A stretch of 23,307 nucleotides of DNA, taken from assembly GCA_964633445.1 (NCBI GenBank), contig CAZWFW010000011.1, positions 1 to 23,307 of the forward strand. The letters are read 5' to 3'. Below the pieces are notes generated by a model. The model was not told where the DNA came from, ran no database searches, and worked only from the letters and a program-made list of their open reading frames with translations. This document shows positions 14,966 to 22,373 of this stretch, piece after piece. Origin of the DNA: CAZWFW01 sp964633445 (GTDB taxonomy: Archaea > Undinarchaeota > CAZWFW01). How positions within the stretch are numbered: position 1 is the stretch's first letter; each line of letters opens with the position of its first letter. The translations under genes and the position numbers were made by a program.

Positions 14966-16111
14966 ATGCAATCTAAGGATTCTCTTAGAATTTTTTTTCT
15001 AGAAAAAAGAAAAAAGCTGAGCAGAAGCGATGTTTTGGAAAAAAGCAGAAAAATTTGGGAAAGGCTAAGGGGATTAAAAGAATTTCTGGAAGCTAGAACC
15101 GTTCTTTTTTATTATTCCATCAAAAATGAGGTTAAAACTGATTTTATGATAAAGGAAATTTTGGGAAGTAAAAAGGTTGCTTTGCCAAGTATAAGGGGAA
15201 ATTCTATAGTTCCCTTGGAAGTTAATGATCTTGAGTACATGAGGAAGGGTAAATTTGGCATACCAGAGCCTATTGGTAATGAGGTTCCCTTAGATATGAT
15301 AGATATAGTTATCGTTCCTGGAATTGCTTTTGATTTTGAAGGGTATAGAATTGGTTATGGGAAGGGTTACTATGACAATTTTTTGAGGAAAATAACGTGC
15401 AGAAAGGTAGGTTTAGCTTATGATTTCCAAGTTGTTGAGGAGTTGCCTAGAGGTTGGTGTGATGTTCCTGTGGATATCATAGTTACCGAAAAACGAATAA
15501 TAAAATGCTATGAATGGAGAAAAGAGAAAGAGATTTTGGCAGAGATAAAACTCCTGATAGATAAATATGGAGTTGCCAGCAAGAATGATGTTGAATGTTC
15601 TGAGGAAATGCTGAACAATTTAGCAAATAAAAAATTGATTAAAATTGAAGGCGATAATTTATACTTAACCGATAAGGGGAGAAAGGCGATTAAGATTGTT
15701 CTTGTTGGTGGCTGCTTCAATCTGCTTCATCCAGGGCACATTTTATTTCTAAAGGAGGCTAAAAAGCTAGGAGATTTGCTTTATGTTATTGTTGCAAGAG
15801 ATGAAGAGATTTCTAAGAAAGGCCAACCAGTTATTTTTAATCAAAGACAAAGAATGCAGATGATAGATGCCATAAAGTATGTTGATCTCGTGATAGCTGG
15901 TAAGGAAGATAAAAAGGAAGTTATTAAAAGAATAAAACCAGATATCATTGCAATTGGCTATGACCAGAAAATAACTTTTAACATGGATGAAGAATTGGGG
16001 AAGGTGAGGATAATTAGAATAAAAAGAAAAATAGATGGGCTAAGCACAAGTAAGATAATCGAAAAAATAAAAAGGGAGGGTAACAAGGGGAATTTGCAAA
16101 AGAATCAATAA
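14966..16111 (+). CDS. ribL: Fusion of 5-formyltetrahydrofolate cyclo-ligase and RibL-type FAD synthetase
   Basis: This 381-aa protein has two enzyme domains. Residues 1-180 match 5-formyl-THF cyclo-ligase (MTHFS), which makes 5,10-methenyl-THF using ATP, with signature GYGKGYYDNFL (130-140) and PSIRG near 74. Residues about 185-240 look like a winged helix (LIDKYGVASKNDV...LTDKGRKA). Residues 242-381 match archaeal FAD synthetase RibL, which adenylates FMN: GGCFNLLHPGHI (248-259, the HxGH cytidylyltransferase motif), ARDEEISKKG, NQRQRMQMIDAIKYVD, AIGYDQ and DGLSTSKI (ISSTxI-like, 357-364). Both enzymes are normally separate polypeptides. The frame is continuous across the joints. It has no Shine-Dalgarno sequence and starts 22 nt after the coiled-coil gene. 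The link may be folate and flavin cofactor supply, but no evidence of coupling is visible. Confidence 0.88.
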   Translation: MQSKDSLRIFFLEKRKKLSRSDVLEKSRKIWERLRGLKEFLEARTVLFYYSIKNEVKTDFMIKEILGSKKVALPSIRGNSIVPLEVNDLEYMRKGKFGIPEPIGNEVPLDMIDIVIVPGIAFDFEGYRIGYGKGYYDNFLRKITCRKVGLAYDFQVVEELPRGWCDVPVDIIVTEKRIIKCYEWRKEKEILAEIKLLIDKYGVASKNDVECSEEMLNNLANKKLIKIEGDNLYLTDKGRKAIKIVLVGGCFNLLHPGHILFLKEAKKLGDLLYVIVARDEEISKKGQPVIFNQRQRMQMIDAIKYVDLVIAGKEDKKEVIKRIKPDIIAIGYDQKITFNMDEELGKVRIIRIKRKIDGLSTSKIIEKIKREGNKGNLQKNQ

Positions 16112-16143
16112 CAATTTTGCGAGTGGCTAGCTTTTAAGAGTTA

Positions 16144-18579
16144 TCAACATTTCCTGATTCTTCTAAATATTTCTCTAGCAGCTTGCTCTGGATTTGCAGA
16201 TTTTACAATTGCGGATCCAACAATTATTATCTTTGCTCCAGCTTTAACTGCAAGCTCAGCAGTATCTGCCCTTATACCTCCAGCAACCGCCAAAGGTATT
16301 TTAATTTCTTCAGCAAGCTTTTTCACATCTCCAAATGGTATTTTGCGATACTCGCTGCGTAGTTGCTTGTCAACTCCAACATGGTATACTAGATAATCGA
16401 CTCCAAGTTTTTCTAATTGCTTAGCTCTTTCTAAACAATTTTTAACACCAATTAAATCAACCATAACCTTTACGTTATACTTTCTAGCAGCACCGATAGC
16501 ATCTCTTATTGTCTCATCATCCGCAACCCCAAGAATTGCAACAATATCTGCTCCAGCCTCTGCAGCCATTTCCACTTCAATATAACCAGTATCCATTGTT
16601 TTCATATCGGCAATTATTGTTGCGTAGGGCAAAATTTGCCTCAGCCTTTCGACAGCATGCATACCATTCTTCTTAATTAATGGCGTACCCGCCTCAACCC
16701 ACTCTGCACCTCCTTTAAAAGCAAGCTTTGCAATCCTTACCGCCTCACTCAAATTTCTTATATCCAAAGCTACCTGCAATTTGGGATAGATTGGCTCTGC
16801 AAGCAAATTAAGCTCTTGCATCTTCTTTTCGCTCGGTATGCCGTCAATCCATCCTCTTAATGTGTAATATTCCTCAAGCATCCTTTTAAGCTCAACAATT
16901 TGACCTGCTGTAGGACCTGATCGCATTGTCTCTTTTAGAAATCTCTCTGGTAGCGTGTCATGCCTAGCATCGAAACCTTCCCTAACGTTGAATAAGCGCT
17001 CAAGGTTATAAATTCTCTCACCCGTTCTCAAGAATTCCTCCTCATCAAAATAAAAGCCTGTTGCTGCAGTAAGCAGCTTTGCGTATATGTCAACTTCAAA
17101 ATTTAAAGTTTTGAAGACGGCAAGCGTAGTATATTTGCAGATTATTAGCGAATCAAGCATTGCAGCAATATCTTGCAATTTTTTAACAAATTTTGCTTTA
17201 CCTTCGGCTTTCATACTATCTAAATATTTCGGCAATCCTAAAACTTCCTGAGGTATTATATATCCTGCCAGATGGGTTCCTCCAATGTTAGAAGTTGCAT
17301 AGCTTAATGCTTGCCCTTTAGCCCCTCTTGGATCGTATGCAGGCAATTCTAAACCTTTTACATGACATGCGAATTCCTTGGCATTTAGCTTCTCTGCAGT
17401 TCTTGCAACACCCTCTGCAAGTAAGTTGCCAATGCCCTTTCTGTAAGCTATCTCCTTCACGAGTCTAATTATTGCGTTTTTATCCCCAAATCTTATTTTC
17501 TCTTCAATTAATCCCCTCTCGCAGCACTCCATTGCAAACCCTATAGCATTGCCAGTGGAAATTGTATCTAGTCCAAGCAAATTGCAAAGTTCATTTGCCT
17601 TGGCAATGCTTTTCAAGTCAAAATTATAGCATTGAGGACCTAGCGCCCAGATGCTTTCATATTCTGGGGCTTTCAGAATCCTCTTTTCAATTTTTACAAG
17701 CCTACCGCATTGGATTGGACAGGCGTAGCATGCTTTGTGCTTGTACAGGTACTTTGAAAGTGTTTCTCCAGAAATTTTTTCTGCCTGCTCAGAAAAGCCT
17801 TCATTGAAATTCTTTATTGGTAAAATACCATGCTTATTAACGAAATTTACTAAAACTGCAGTTCCAAATCTTTTTAATGTATCTCCGGTTACTGGATGTC
17901 CTTTTAAAATTTCAAAGAATTTCCTAGCATACTTTCTTAGAGCATATTCATTAGCGTATTCGATCTTCTTTTTTCCTTTGGCAACAATTGCTTTAACCTT
18001 TTTATAACCTAAAACTGCACCCAAACCACCCCTACCGGCTGCTCTTTCCTCATCATTTATCAAGCATGCGAATCTAACCAAATTTTCCCCCGCGGGTCCG
18101 ATACAAGAAACTCTGGCGTTATGTTTTTTGCTCAGATATTCTTTCGTCTCTTTAGTGCTTTTACCCCATAATTTGCTTGCATCCTTTACTTCAACTTTAT
18201 CATCTTCAAGCAATATGTATACAGGATTTTCAGCTTTGCCTTTTATTATTAAAGCATCAAACCCGGCCCTTTTCAACTCTACCCCAAAAAAACCACCGGC
18301 GTTTGAATGAAAAATTGTATTTGTTAAGGGAGATTTGCTTGAAACACAAAATCTGCCAGAAGTAGCAGCTACACTTGCGGTTAAAGGTCCGGTAGAAAAA
18401 ATGACCATATTTTTCTTAGAAAAAGGATTTAATCTTGGCTTAAGTTCATCGTATAGTATTTTCGTTGCTAAGCCCCTTCCTCCGACAAAAAGTTCAGCAA
18501 GACTAAAATCAAGCTCCGCAATAATTACGTCGTCGGGCAAATTTACAATGGCGATTTTCCCATTATATCCACATGGCAT
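16144..18579 (-). CDS. Fusion of tungsten aldehyde ferredoxin oxidoreductase and 3-hexulose-6-phosphate synthase
   Basis: This is an 811-aa protein. Residues 1 to about 592 form a complete AOR-family enzyme, which oxidises aldehydes to acids with ferredoxin using a tungstopterin and one 4Fe-4S cluster. The cluster ligands are Cys284, Cys287, Cys291 (CYACPIQC) and Cys481. Candidate active-site residues are Glu306/Glu308, Tyr415 and His436, in places like those of formaldehyde ferredoxin oxidoreductase. The domain ends with the usual EEYYTLRGWIDGIPS. Residues about 598-811 form a complete 3-hexulose-6-phosphate synthase (formaldehyde + ribulose 5-phosphate), with VALD (Asp606), EAGTPLIK (Glu629), ADMKTMDTG (Asp658, Lys660, Asp663), His733 and AGGIR. 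In archaea HPS is often alone or fused to Fae; a fusion to AOR is not familiar to me. Both halves look intact and in one frame. The minus-strand TATA-like box is 24-33 nt upstream. Confidence 0.93.
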   Translation of the reverse strand: MPCGYNGKIAIVNLPDDVIIAELDFSLAELFVGGRGLATKILYDELKPRLNPFSKKNMVIFSTGPLTASVAATSGRFCVSSKSPLTNTIFHSNAGGFFGVELKRAGFDALIIKGKAENPVYILLEDDKVEVKDASKLWGKSTKETKEYLSKKHNARVSCIGPAGENLVRFACLINDEERAAGRGGLGAVLGYKKVKAIVAKGKKKIEYANEYALRKYARKFFEILKGHPVTGDTLKRFGTAVLVNFVNKHGILPIKNFNEGFSEQAEKISGETLSKYLYKHKACYACPIQCGRLVKIEKRILKAPEYESIWALGPQCYNFDLKSIAKANELCNLLGLDTISTGNAIGFAMECCERGLIEEKIRFGDKNAIIRLVKEIAYRKGIGNLLAEGVARTAEKLNAKEFACHVKGLELPAYDPRGAKGQALSYATSNIGGTHLAGYIIPQEVLGLPKYLDSMKAEGKAKFVKKLQDIAAMLDSLIICKYTTLAVFKTLNFEVDIYAKLLTAATGFYFDEEEFLRTGERIYNLERLFNVREGFDARHDTLPERFLKETMRSGPTAGQIVELKRMLEEYYTLRGWIDGIPSEKKMQELNLLAEPIYPKLQVALDIRNLSEAVRIAKLAFKGGAEWVEAGTPLIKKNGMHAVERLRQILPYATIIADMKTMDTGYIEVEMAAEAGADIVAILGVADDETIRDAIGAARKYNVKVMVDLIGVKNCLERAKQLEKLGVDYLVYHVGVDKQLRSEYRKIPFGDVKKLAEEIKIPLAVAGGIRADTAELAVKAGAKIIIVGSAIVKSANPEQAAREIFRRIRKC

Positions 18580-18602
18580 ATTTTAAAATTTGCAGAAAGG
18601 AA

Positions 18603-18614
18603 TTAAATATTTTT
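18603..18614. promoter_or_regulatory. AT-rich box between divergent AOR-HPS and zincin genes
   Basis: TTAAATATTTTT is nearly symmetric. On the minus strand it stands about 24-33 nt before the AOR-HPS ATG (18579), as expected for a leaderless transcript. On the plus strand it would give a start site near 18633. The intergenic gap is only 40 nt, so the two genes may share control. Confidence 0.4.
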
Positions 18615-18619
18615 AGGAG

Positions 18620-19246
18620 ATGTTACATAGGCCACCCAAAACTGAAATGATAATTGAAAATGAGAATTACAAGAAAATAGCAGATGCTATTTTTGAGCTA
18701 TTCCATGAAAATTTGAGAAAGTGGCTTTTTAGCATAATTCCAAAAATAAAATATCCAAGAAGTGAAGGGGTGATAGGAAGGGGCTGCGTTATTAGAGATG
18801 AGAGAGGCAATATTAAGGAAATTAAGATTGGTTTATGTTTTGATGCATTATACTTTGCTGAGATGTTTTTGCACGAGCTTGGTCATGTTTTTGAAGACTA
18901 TGAAGAATCTAGAGGTCAACTAGAGGAAGTTACTTGGAAGTTAAGAGAATTGTATAAAAAGAAAGGTGTTAAGGGTGATGATCTCAAAGGAATTGAACAT
19001 GCGGATACATTAAGCCTTTACATTCTTTACCCAAAAATACTGAAAAAATTAGCTAGTAGATATAAAGAGTGGAAGATTTCAAAAGAACTTTATAAAAAGA
19101 TAGTTGGGAGAATCAATGAAGAGAAAAGGAGAAGGTTGATTGAATTAATTGTAAGTATTAGAGGAAGAGAGCTAAGTAAGAAAGTTGAAAGGAAGTATGA
19201 ATATGAGGCAAGAAAGCAAAGGGAAGAAGGGTGTATAAAGACGTAA
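18620..19246 (+). CDS. Zincin-like putative metallopeptidase
   Basis: This 208-aa cytosolic protein of unknown family carries a clear zinc-binding helix FLHELGHVFED (HExxH at residues 85-89). Thirty-seven residues later comes EHAD (126-129), whose Glu or Asp could be the third metal ligand, as in gluzincins. The rest is helical and very Lys/Glu-rich toward the C-terminus. No signal peptide or membrane segment is seen. The start is uncertain: the ATG at 18620 has GGAG directly abutting it, while Met10 (18647) fits better with the AT-rich box at 18603-18614. The frame stops at 19246, but a protein-like continuation in the +1 frame (to 19310) suggests a frameshift. Confidence 0.65.
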   Translation: MLHRPPKTEMIIENENYKKIADAIFELFHENLRKWLFSIIPKIKYPRSEGVIGRGCVIRDERGNIKEIKIGLCFDALYFAEMFLHELGHVFEDYEESRGQLEEVTWKLRELYKKKGVKGDDLKGIEHADTLSLYILYPKILKKLASRYKEWKISKELYKKIVGRINEEKRRRLIELIVSIRGRELSKKVERKYEYEARKQREEGCIKT

Positions 19247-19310
19247 AGTTTATTTTAGGGAAGAAGATGTGCGAAGTGTCTTAGAAGAGGAGCTTAGGAA
19301 GTTCAATTAA
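19239..19310 (+). pseudogene. Frameshifted 3' continuation of the zincin gene
   Basis: The +1 frame reads RKVYFREEDVRSVLEEELRK and two further residues, then stops at 19308-19310. It has no start of its own, and a TAA in this frame at 19236-19238 limits it upstream. A single-base change within about 19239-19244 would join it to the zincin frame. Its stop would then overlap the convergent ftsY stop (19307-19309), a neat gene boundary. The site is about 130 nt from an assembly gap, so sequencing or assembly error is as likely as a real mutation. Confidence 0.45.
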
Positions 19311-20337
19311 AGACCAAGATTCTTTAAATATTTATTAACATCGAAATGCTCCAAATCTTCGTAATTTTGACCCGTNNNNNNNNNNNNNNNNNNNNNNNNN
19401 NNNNNNNNNNNNNNNNNNNNNNNNNNNNNNNNNNNNNNNNNNNNNNNNNNNNNNNNNNNNNNNNNNNNNNNNNNNTCTTTAAATATTTATTAACATCGAA
19501 ATGCTCCAAATCTTCGTAATTTTGACCCGTACCAATAAAAATTATTGGCTTTTGTAAAATATACGCAACACTCAGCAGTGCCCCACCTTTCTCATCAGCA
19601 TCAATCTTTGTTGCGATGATAGCATCCACACCTACACTGTTAAAAGCTTTTGCCTGCTCAACGGCATCATTTCCTGTTAAGGCGTCGAAAACAAATATTT
19701 TTAAATGGGGTTGTGCAACTTTTATGATTTTTTTCATTTCTTCGAGCAAATTGTAGTCTGTGTGCATCCTTCCAGCAGTATCTATTAGCACAACATCCAC
19801 ATTCTTTGCTTTTGCATGTTGAATTGCATTATATGCGACGGCTGCTGGATCAGCTTTGTACTGAGATTTTACAATCTTAACTTTGATATCATTAGCATAA
19901 CTCTCGAGTTGTTCTATGCTCGCAGCTCTAAAAGTATCGCCTGCAGCAATTACAACGCTATAACCTTTATCTTTAAACCACTTTGCAAGTTTGGCTACTG
20001 TTAATGTCTTTCCTGAACCATTAACACCAAGAAAGAGAATTACACCAGGCTTATTCTTTAGGATATCATCAAAATCAATTTTCTTATTTAAAACATCCAA
20101 TATCTCTTCCCTCAAACTTTCAATAATAATCTCTCTTGCTTCGCCTCTAGCAACCTTTCTTCCAAGTAGTTTCGCTTTTACCCTTTTTTTCAAATCCTCT
20201 ACTACCTCTAAACATACATTCGCTTCAAGCAAAGCCAGTTCGATATCAAAAAATAACTCATCAAGCTTTCTAGCATCCAGCTCCCTTAACCCAGATACTG
20301 CTTCGAAGAATTTCTTTTTAAAGAAGGAGAACATCAC
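19307..20337 (-). CDS. ftsY: FtsY, signal recognition particle receptor GTPase (interrupted by assembly gap)
   Basis: FtsY docks ribosome-SRP complexes at the membrane. A short N-domain (about 1-85) precedes the G-domain: GVNGSGKT (G1, about 104-111), DTFRAAS (about 133), DTAGRMH (G3, about 185), TKID (G4, about 242) and GTGQ (G5, about 270). It lacks the long acidic A domain, as is usual in archaea. The coordinates include 100 N (19376-19475). The 55 bases on each side of the N run are identical; collapsing them gives 876 nt, an in-frame 291-aa protein ending FDVNKYLKNLGL with a TAA at 19307-19309. Read literally through the N run, the frame ends earlier with a false C-terminus. The start overlaps pfdA by 4 nt. 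Confidence 0.95.
19321..19375. repeat. 55-bp sequence before the gap, identical to 19476-19530
   Basis: Bases 19321-19375 and 19476-19530 are identical over all 55 positions and abut the N run on both sides. This is the pattern left when two contigs that share one terminal k-mer are joined by a default 100-N gap. It is an assembly artefact and not a biological repeat. Confidence 0.93.
19376..19475. other. Assembly gap of 100 N
   Basis: There are exactly 100 N, a conventional placeholder length. Because the flanks overlap by 55 bp and give an intact ftsY when merged, the true missing length is probably zero (overlap of 55). Confidence 0.95.
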
Positions 20338-20741
20338 CTCTGCAGTATTTTCTCCAATTCAGGTCTTATTCTCTCCAATTCGCCTTGCAAGCTTACAATT
20401 TCCTTTTGGATGTTTTCCTTTGCCTTATTTAAATCATTTATTCTACTCTCAACATATTTCAAGGCGTCCTCAACACTTTTCTTAGCAAAAACCTCAGCGC
20501 CTATGGAAACCAAAACTTCTTTTGTATTTCTTATGCTTCCGAATGCCAAGATATTTGCACCTATAGGAACTAGGATATCCTGATCATTCTTCATGTTCTT
20601 AAGGTTGGTAAGAAACTCCTTGGCAATGTTAAGCTCAGAGATGCTTGCATCAATAAGGGTTAACTGCCTTGCGAGACTCTCAATTCTAGCCTGCTTAGCT
20701 GTATACTCAGCCATCAACCTTTGAGCCTGCTCCTTTTTCAT
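20334..20741 (-). CDS. pfdA: Prefoldin alpha subunit
   Basis: This 135-aa subunit of the archaeal prefoldin/GimC jellyfish chaperone hands unfolded proteins to the thermosome. Two long coiled-coil helices (about 1-45 and 95-135) flank a beta-hairpin region with ILVPIGANILAFGSI (about 55-69) and VLVSIGAEVFAKKSVEDAL (about 76-94), the usual alpha-class pattern. It overlaps rpl18a by 4 nt upstream and ftsY by 4 nt downstream. The rpl18a-pfdA-ftsY order is widely conserved in euryarchaea. Confidence 0.95.
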   Translation of the reverse strand: MKKEQAQRLMAEYTAKQARIESLARQLTLIDASISELNIAKEFLTNLKNMKNDQDILVPIGANILAFGSIRNTKEVLVSIGAEVFAKKSVEDALKYVESRINDLNKAKENIQKEIVSLQGELERIRPELEKILQR

Positions 20742-20971
20742 TCTAACCCACTCAAATATCTTACTATTGGATCCTTAACCTCTTCTGGCCTTATTTCCTT
20801 GACCCTTTCAATGATGATATGGAATCTTTTAACCTTATGCTTGCTCCCCAACTCGGAGTAAATTTTTTCTATTGCATGTTCTTTCTTTACAGCCCTAATT
20901 TCTTTTACAAACTTGTTGAACTCGTCTCCCATCCTAAACCTACCCTCAACCCTAAATATTTTTACATCCAT
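20738..20971 (-). CDS. rpl18a: 50S ribosomal protein L18Ae (LX)
   Basis: The protein is 77 aa from the ATG at 20969-20971, beginning MDVKIFRVEGRFRMGDEF, the typical LX start. A longer in-frame extension upstream (to 21061) would overlap eif6 and is not expected. It has the usual GRFRMG and KVKRFHIIIERV segments. The start is 2 nt after the eif6 stop and the stop overlaps pfdA by 4 nt. Confidence 0.95.
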   Translation of the reverse strand: MDVKIFRVEGRFRMGDEFNKFVKEIRAVKKEHAIEKIYSELGSKHKVKRFHIIIERVKEIRPEEVKDPIVRYLSGLE

Positions 20972-20973
20972 TT

Positions 20974-21633
20974 TTATGCCAATGCTTGGTACATTTTCGA
21001 AATTTCTATACTTGTTGTTAGCCCACCTATTATCGCTCCTTTTGAATTTGCTATCATACATGCTCCTATAAAAGGTTTACCATGATTCGCTGTGCAGGGT
21101 GTTACCTCAACATCCAGCGTATTTTCAACGATCTTCTTTTCATCTTCAGTAATATCGATATTGACAACGGCTCCTCTATTTGTAGCTATGCCAGAGGATC
21201 CTACAAGATCGCTCTTTGCAATTGTTGTACAATCAAACTTTATGTTCAGAAATTCAGCAAATTTTCTTGCATGCTTGGCAATTAGAGAGCTGGCAACAAT
21301 CCCATTATCATTAAGCAACAGCAGATTGCCAATGGCCGTATATTTTACATTAAATCTTTTTATTTTAACATCCAGCTCCTCTTTTAACTTTTTCTCCTCA
21401 TCGTCTTCGCATATGCTAGGTAAAAAGATTGCATAGCTGTTTGCAGCTGCAAGTATACCGATTAAGCTTGAATCTGCTATTTTGCATCTGATAACGCTAA
21501 CCTTTAATGCTTTTTCAACCTCCTTTACAAAATTCTCTGGGGTTTCCAGGGGTACTAAAGCAAAATCCTCTGTTGCCAGGCAAAAGCAACCTATATAGGG
21601 ATTGCCAAATAAGTTCTTTTGAACGATTTTCAT
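20974..21633 (-). CDS. eif6: Translation initiation factor aIF6
   Basis: aIF6 binds the 50S subunit and prevents premature joining with 30S. The 219-aa sequence has the pentein fold repeats, visible as recurring NPYIGCF, SSLIGILAAANSYAIFLP, TAIGNLLLLNDNGIVAS, SDLVGSSGIATNRGAVV and FIGACMIANSKGAIIGG segments. I chose the ATG at 21633, with GAGG 6 nt upstream; a TTG 12 nt upstream is less likely. Length is normal (about 220). Confidence 0.96.
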   Translation of the reverse strand: MKIVQKNLFGNPYIGCFCLATEDFALVPLETPENFVKEVEKALKVSVIRCKIADSSLIGILAAANSYAIFLPSICEDDEEKKLKEELDVKIKRFNVKYTAIGNLLLLNDNGIVASSLIAKHARKFAEFLNIKFDCTTIAKSDLVGSSGIATNRGAVVNIDITEDEKKIVENTLDVEVTPCTANHGKPFIGACMIANSKGAIIGGLTTSIEISKMYQALA

Positions 21634-21667
21634 CTTAAGCCTCAAATATTTAACTGTTTCGCAAGGC

Positions 21668-21925
21668 TCATGCTAGTTTAACAATCGCAATATTTCCCTC
21701 CTTTTTAACAAGAACTTTAATTTTGGAAGGTGGTTTTTTTACACCCCTCTCCCAGATCTTCTCATTAACCTCATTTTCGATTTTAACATTCTCCTCAGGA
21801 ACATGAACATGTCTAGCAACGAACTCTCTAAGTATATTAATAGCTCTTTTAGCTCTTCTAAACTTTGATATTTTCTTTGCGTTTCTTAGAGGAATTATAT
21901 ATATCCTTTCGATTTTCTCTGTCAT
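21668..21925 (-). CDS. rpl31e: 50S ribosomal protein L31e
   Basis: The protein is 85 aa starting MTEKIERIYIIPLRNAKK, the normal L31e N-terminus, from the ATG at 21923-21925. That ATG overlaps the TGA of rpl39e (ATGA). A further in-frame upstream ATG at 21949 would add eight residues inside rpl39e. Conserved basic core RAKRAINILREFVARH and VNEKIWERGVKKPP are present. Confidence 0.95.
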   Translation of the reverse strand: MTEKIERIYIIPLRNAKKISKFRRAKRAINILREFVARHVHVPEENVKIENEVNEKIWERGVKKPPSKIKVLVKKEGNIAIVKLA

Positions 21926-22077
21926 TTTTTCAGCCTGCCTCTTCTCCAAAATCTTCTTTTAGGATTCCATGTAAACTTAAATTTAGTCTTAGCTGTAACC
22001 CATATAGGCACACGCTTATTTTGCTTTAACGCCTTTGCATATCTTAATTTTCTCGCCAATGGTTTATGTCTCGCCAT
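21922..22077 (-). CDS. rpl39e: 50S ribosomal protein L39e
   Basis: This very small, very basic protein of 51 aa begins MARHKPLARKLRYAKAL and contains RVPIWVTAKTKFKFTWNPKR, the standard L39e pattern that lines the ribosome exit tunnel. It starts 2 nt after the PDCD5-family gene stop and overlaps rpl31e by 4 nt. It is easily missed by automated callers because of its size. Confidence 0.96.
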   Translation of the reverse strand: MARHKPLARKLRYAKALKQNKRVPIWVTAKTKFKFTWNPKRRFWRRGRLKK

Positions 22078-22079
22078 CT

Positions 22080-22373
22080 CTACACCCTTCTTATTCTGGT
22101 CTCCCTTCTTCTTGATAAACTTTTCAATAGTTTTACGAGTGTAGCATCATCAACAGGTATCTTCTCTAGTTTGCCCTGCTGAGCAAGCTGAATTAATAAT
22201 AGCTCCACCTCCTCAGCGAATTGTGGTTTTGCATATCTTATATTTGCAAGCCTTTGCCTTGCCTCAGGCGTTAATATTTTTTTGAGCAAAGCCCTTTTCT
22301 GCCTCTCAAACTCCAATTTCTTCAAATAGGCTTCCCTTAACCTTGCATAGTAATCACCATAATAATCATACAT
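22080..22373 (-). CDS. PDCD5/TFAR19-family DNA-binding protein
   Basis: The 97-aa protein has the archaeal PDCD5 pattern: an N-terminal helix rich in Tyr/Lys/Glu, then KKILTPEARQRLANIRYAKP and VELLLIQLAQQGKLEKIPVDD, ending in the typical basic RRRETRIRRV tail. It is slightly shorter than usual (about 105-118), with an unusual Tyr-rich start (MYDYYGDYY). Function in archaea is unresolved; nucleic-acid or ribosome association is likely. It overlaps rps19e by 8 nt. Confidence 0.92.
   Translation of the reverse strand: MYDYYGDYYARLREAYLKKLEFERQKRALLKKILTPEARQRLANIRYAKPQFAEEVELLLIQLAQQGKLEKIPVDDATLVKLLKSLSRRRETRIRRV

Noticed and set aside
16144..18579. AOR-HPS joint as an assembly chimera
   Set aside because: Both domains are complete, the linker is in frame with no N run or repeat at the joint, and base composition looks uniform. 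It is kept as a real fusion, pending checks.
19321..19530. Direct repeat as a mobile-element target duplication or real tandem repeat
   Set aside because: The copies are separated only by exactly 100 N and merge into an intact ftsY, which is explained by contig overlap.
20972..21061. 30-residue N-terminal extension of ribosomal protein L18Ae
   Set aside because: It would overlap eif6 and lacks similarity to the family. The ATG at 20971 gives the normal 77-aa protein.
21926..21949. Eight-residue N-terminal extension of L31e
   Set aside because: It falls inside rpl39e. The ATG at 21925 gives the standard MTEKIERIYIIPL start and an ATGA overlap.
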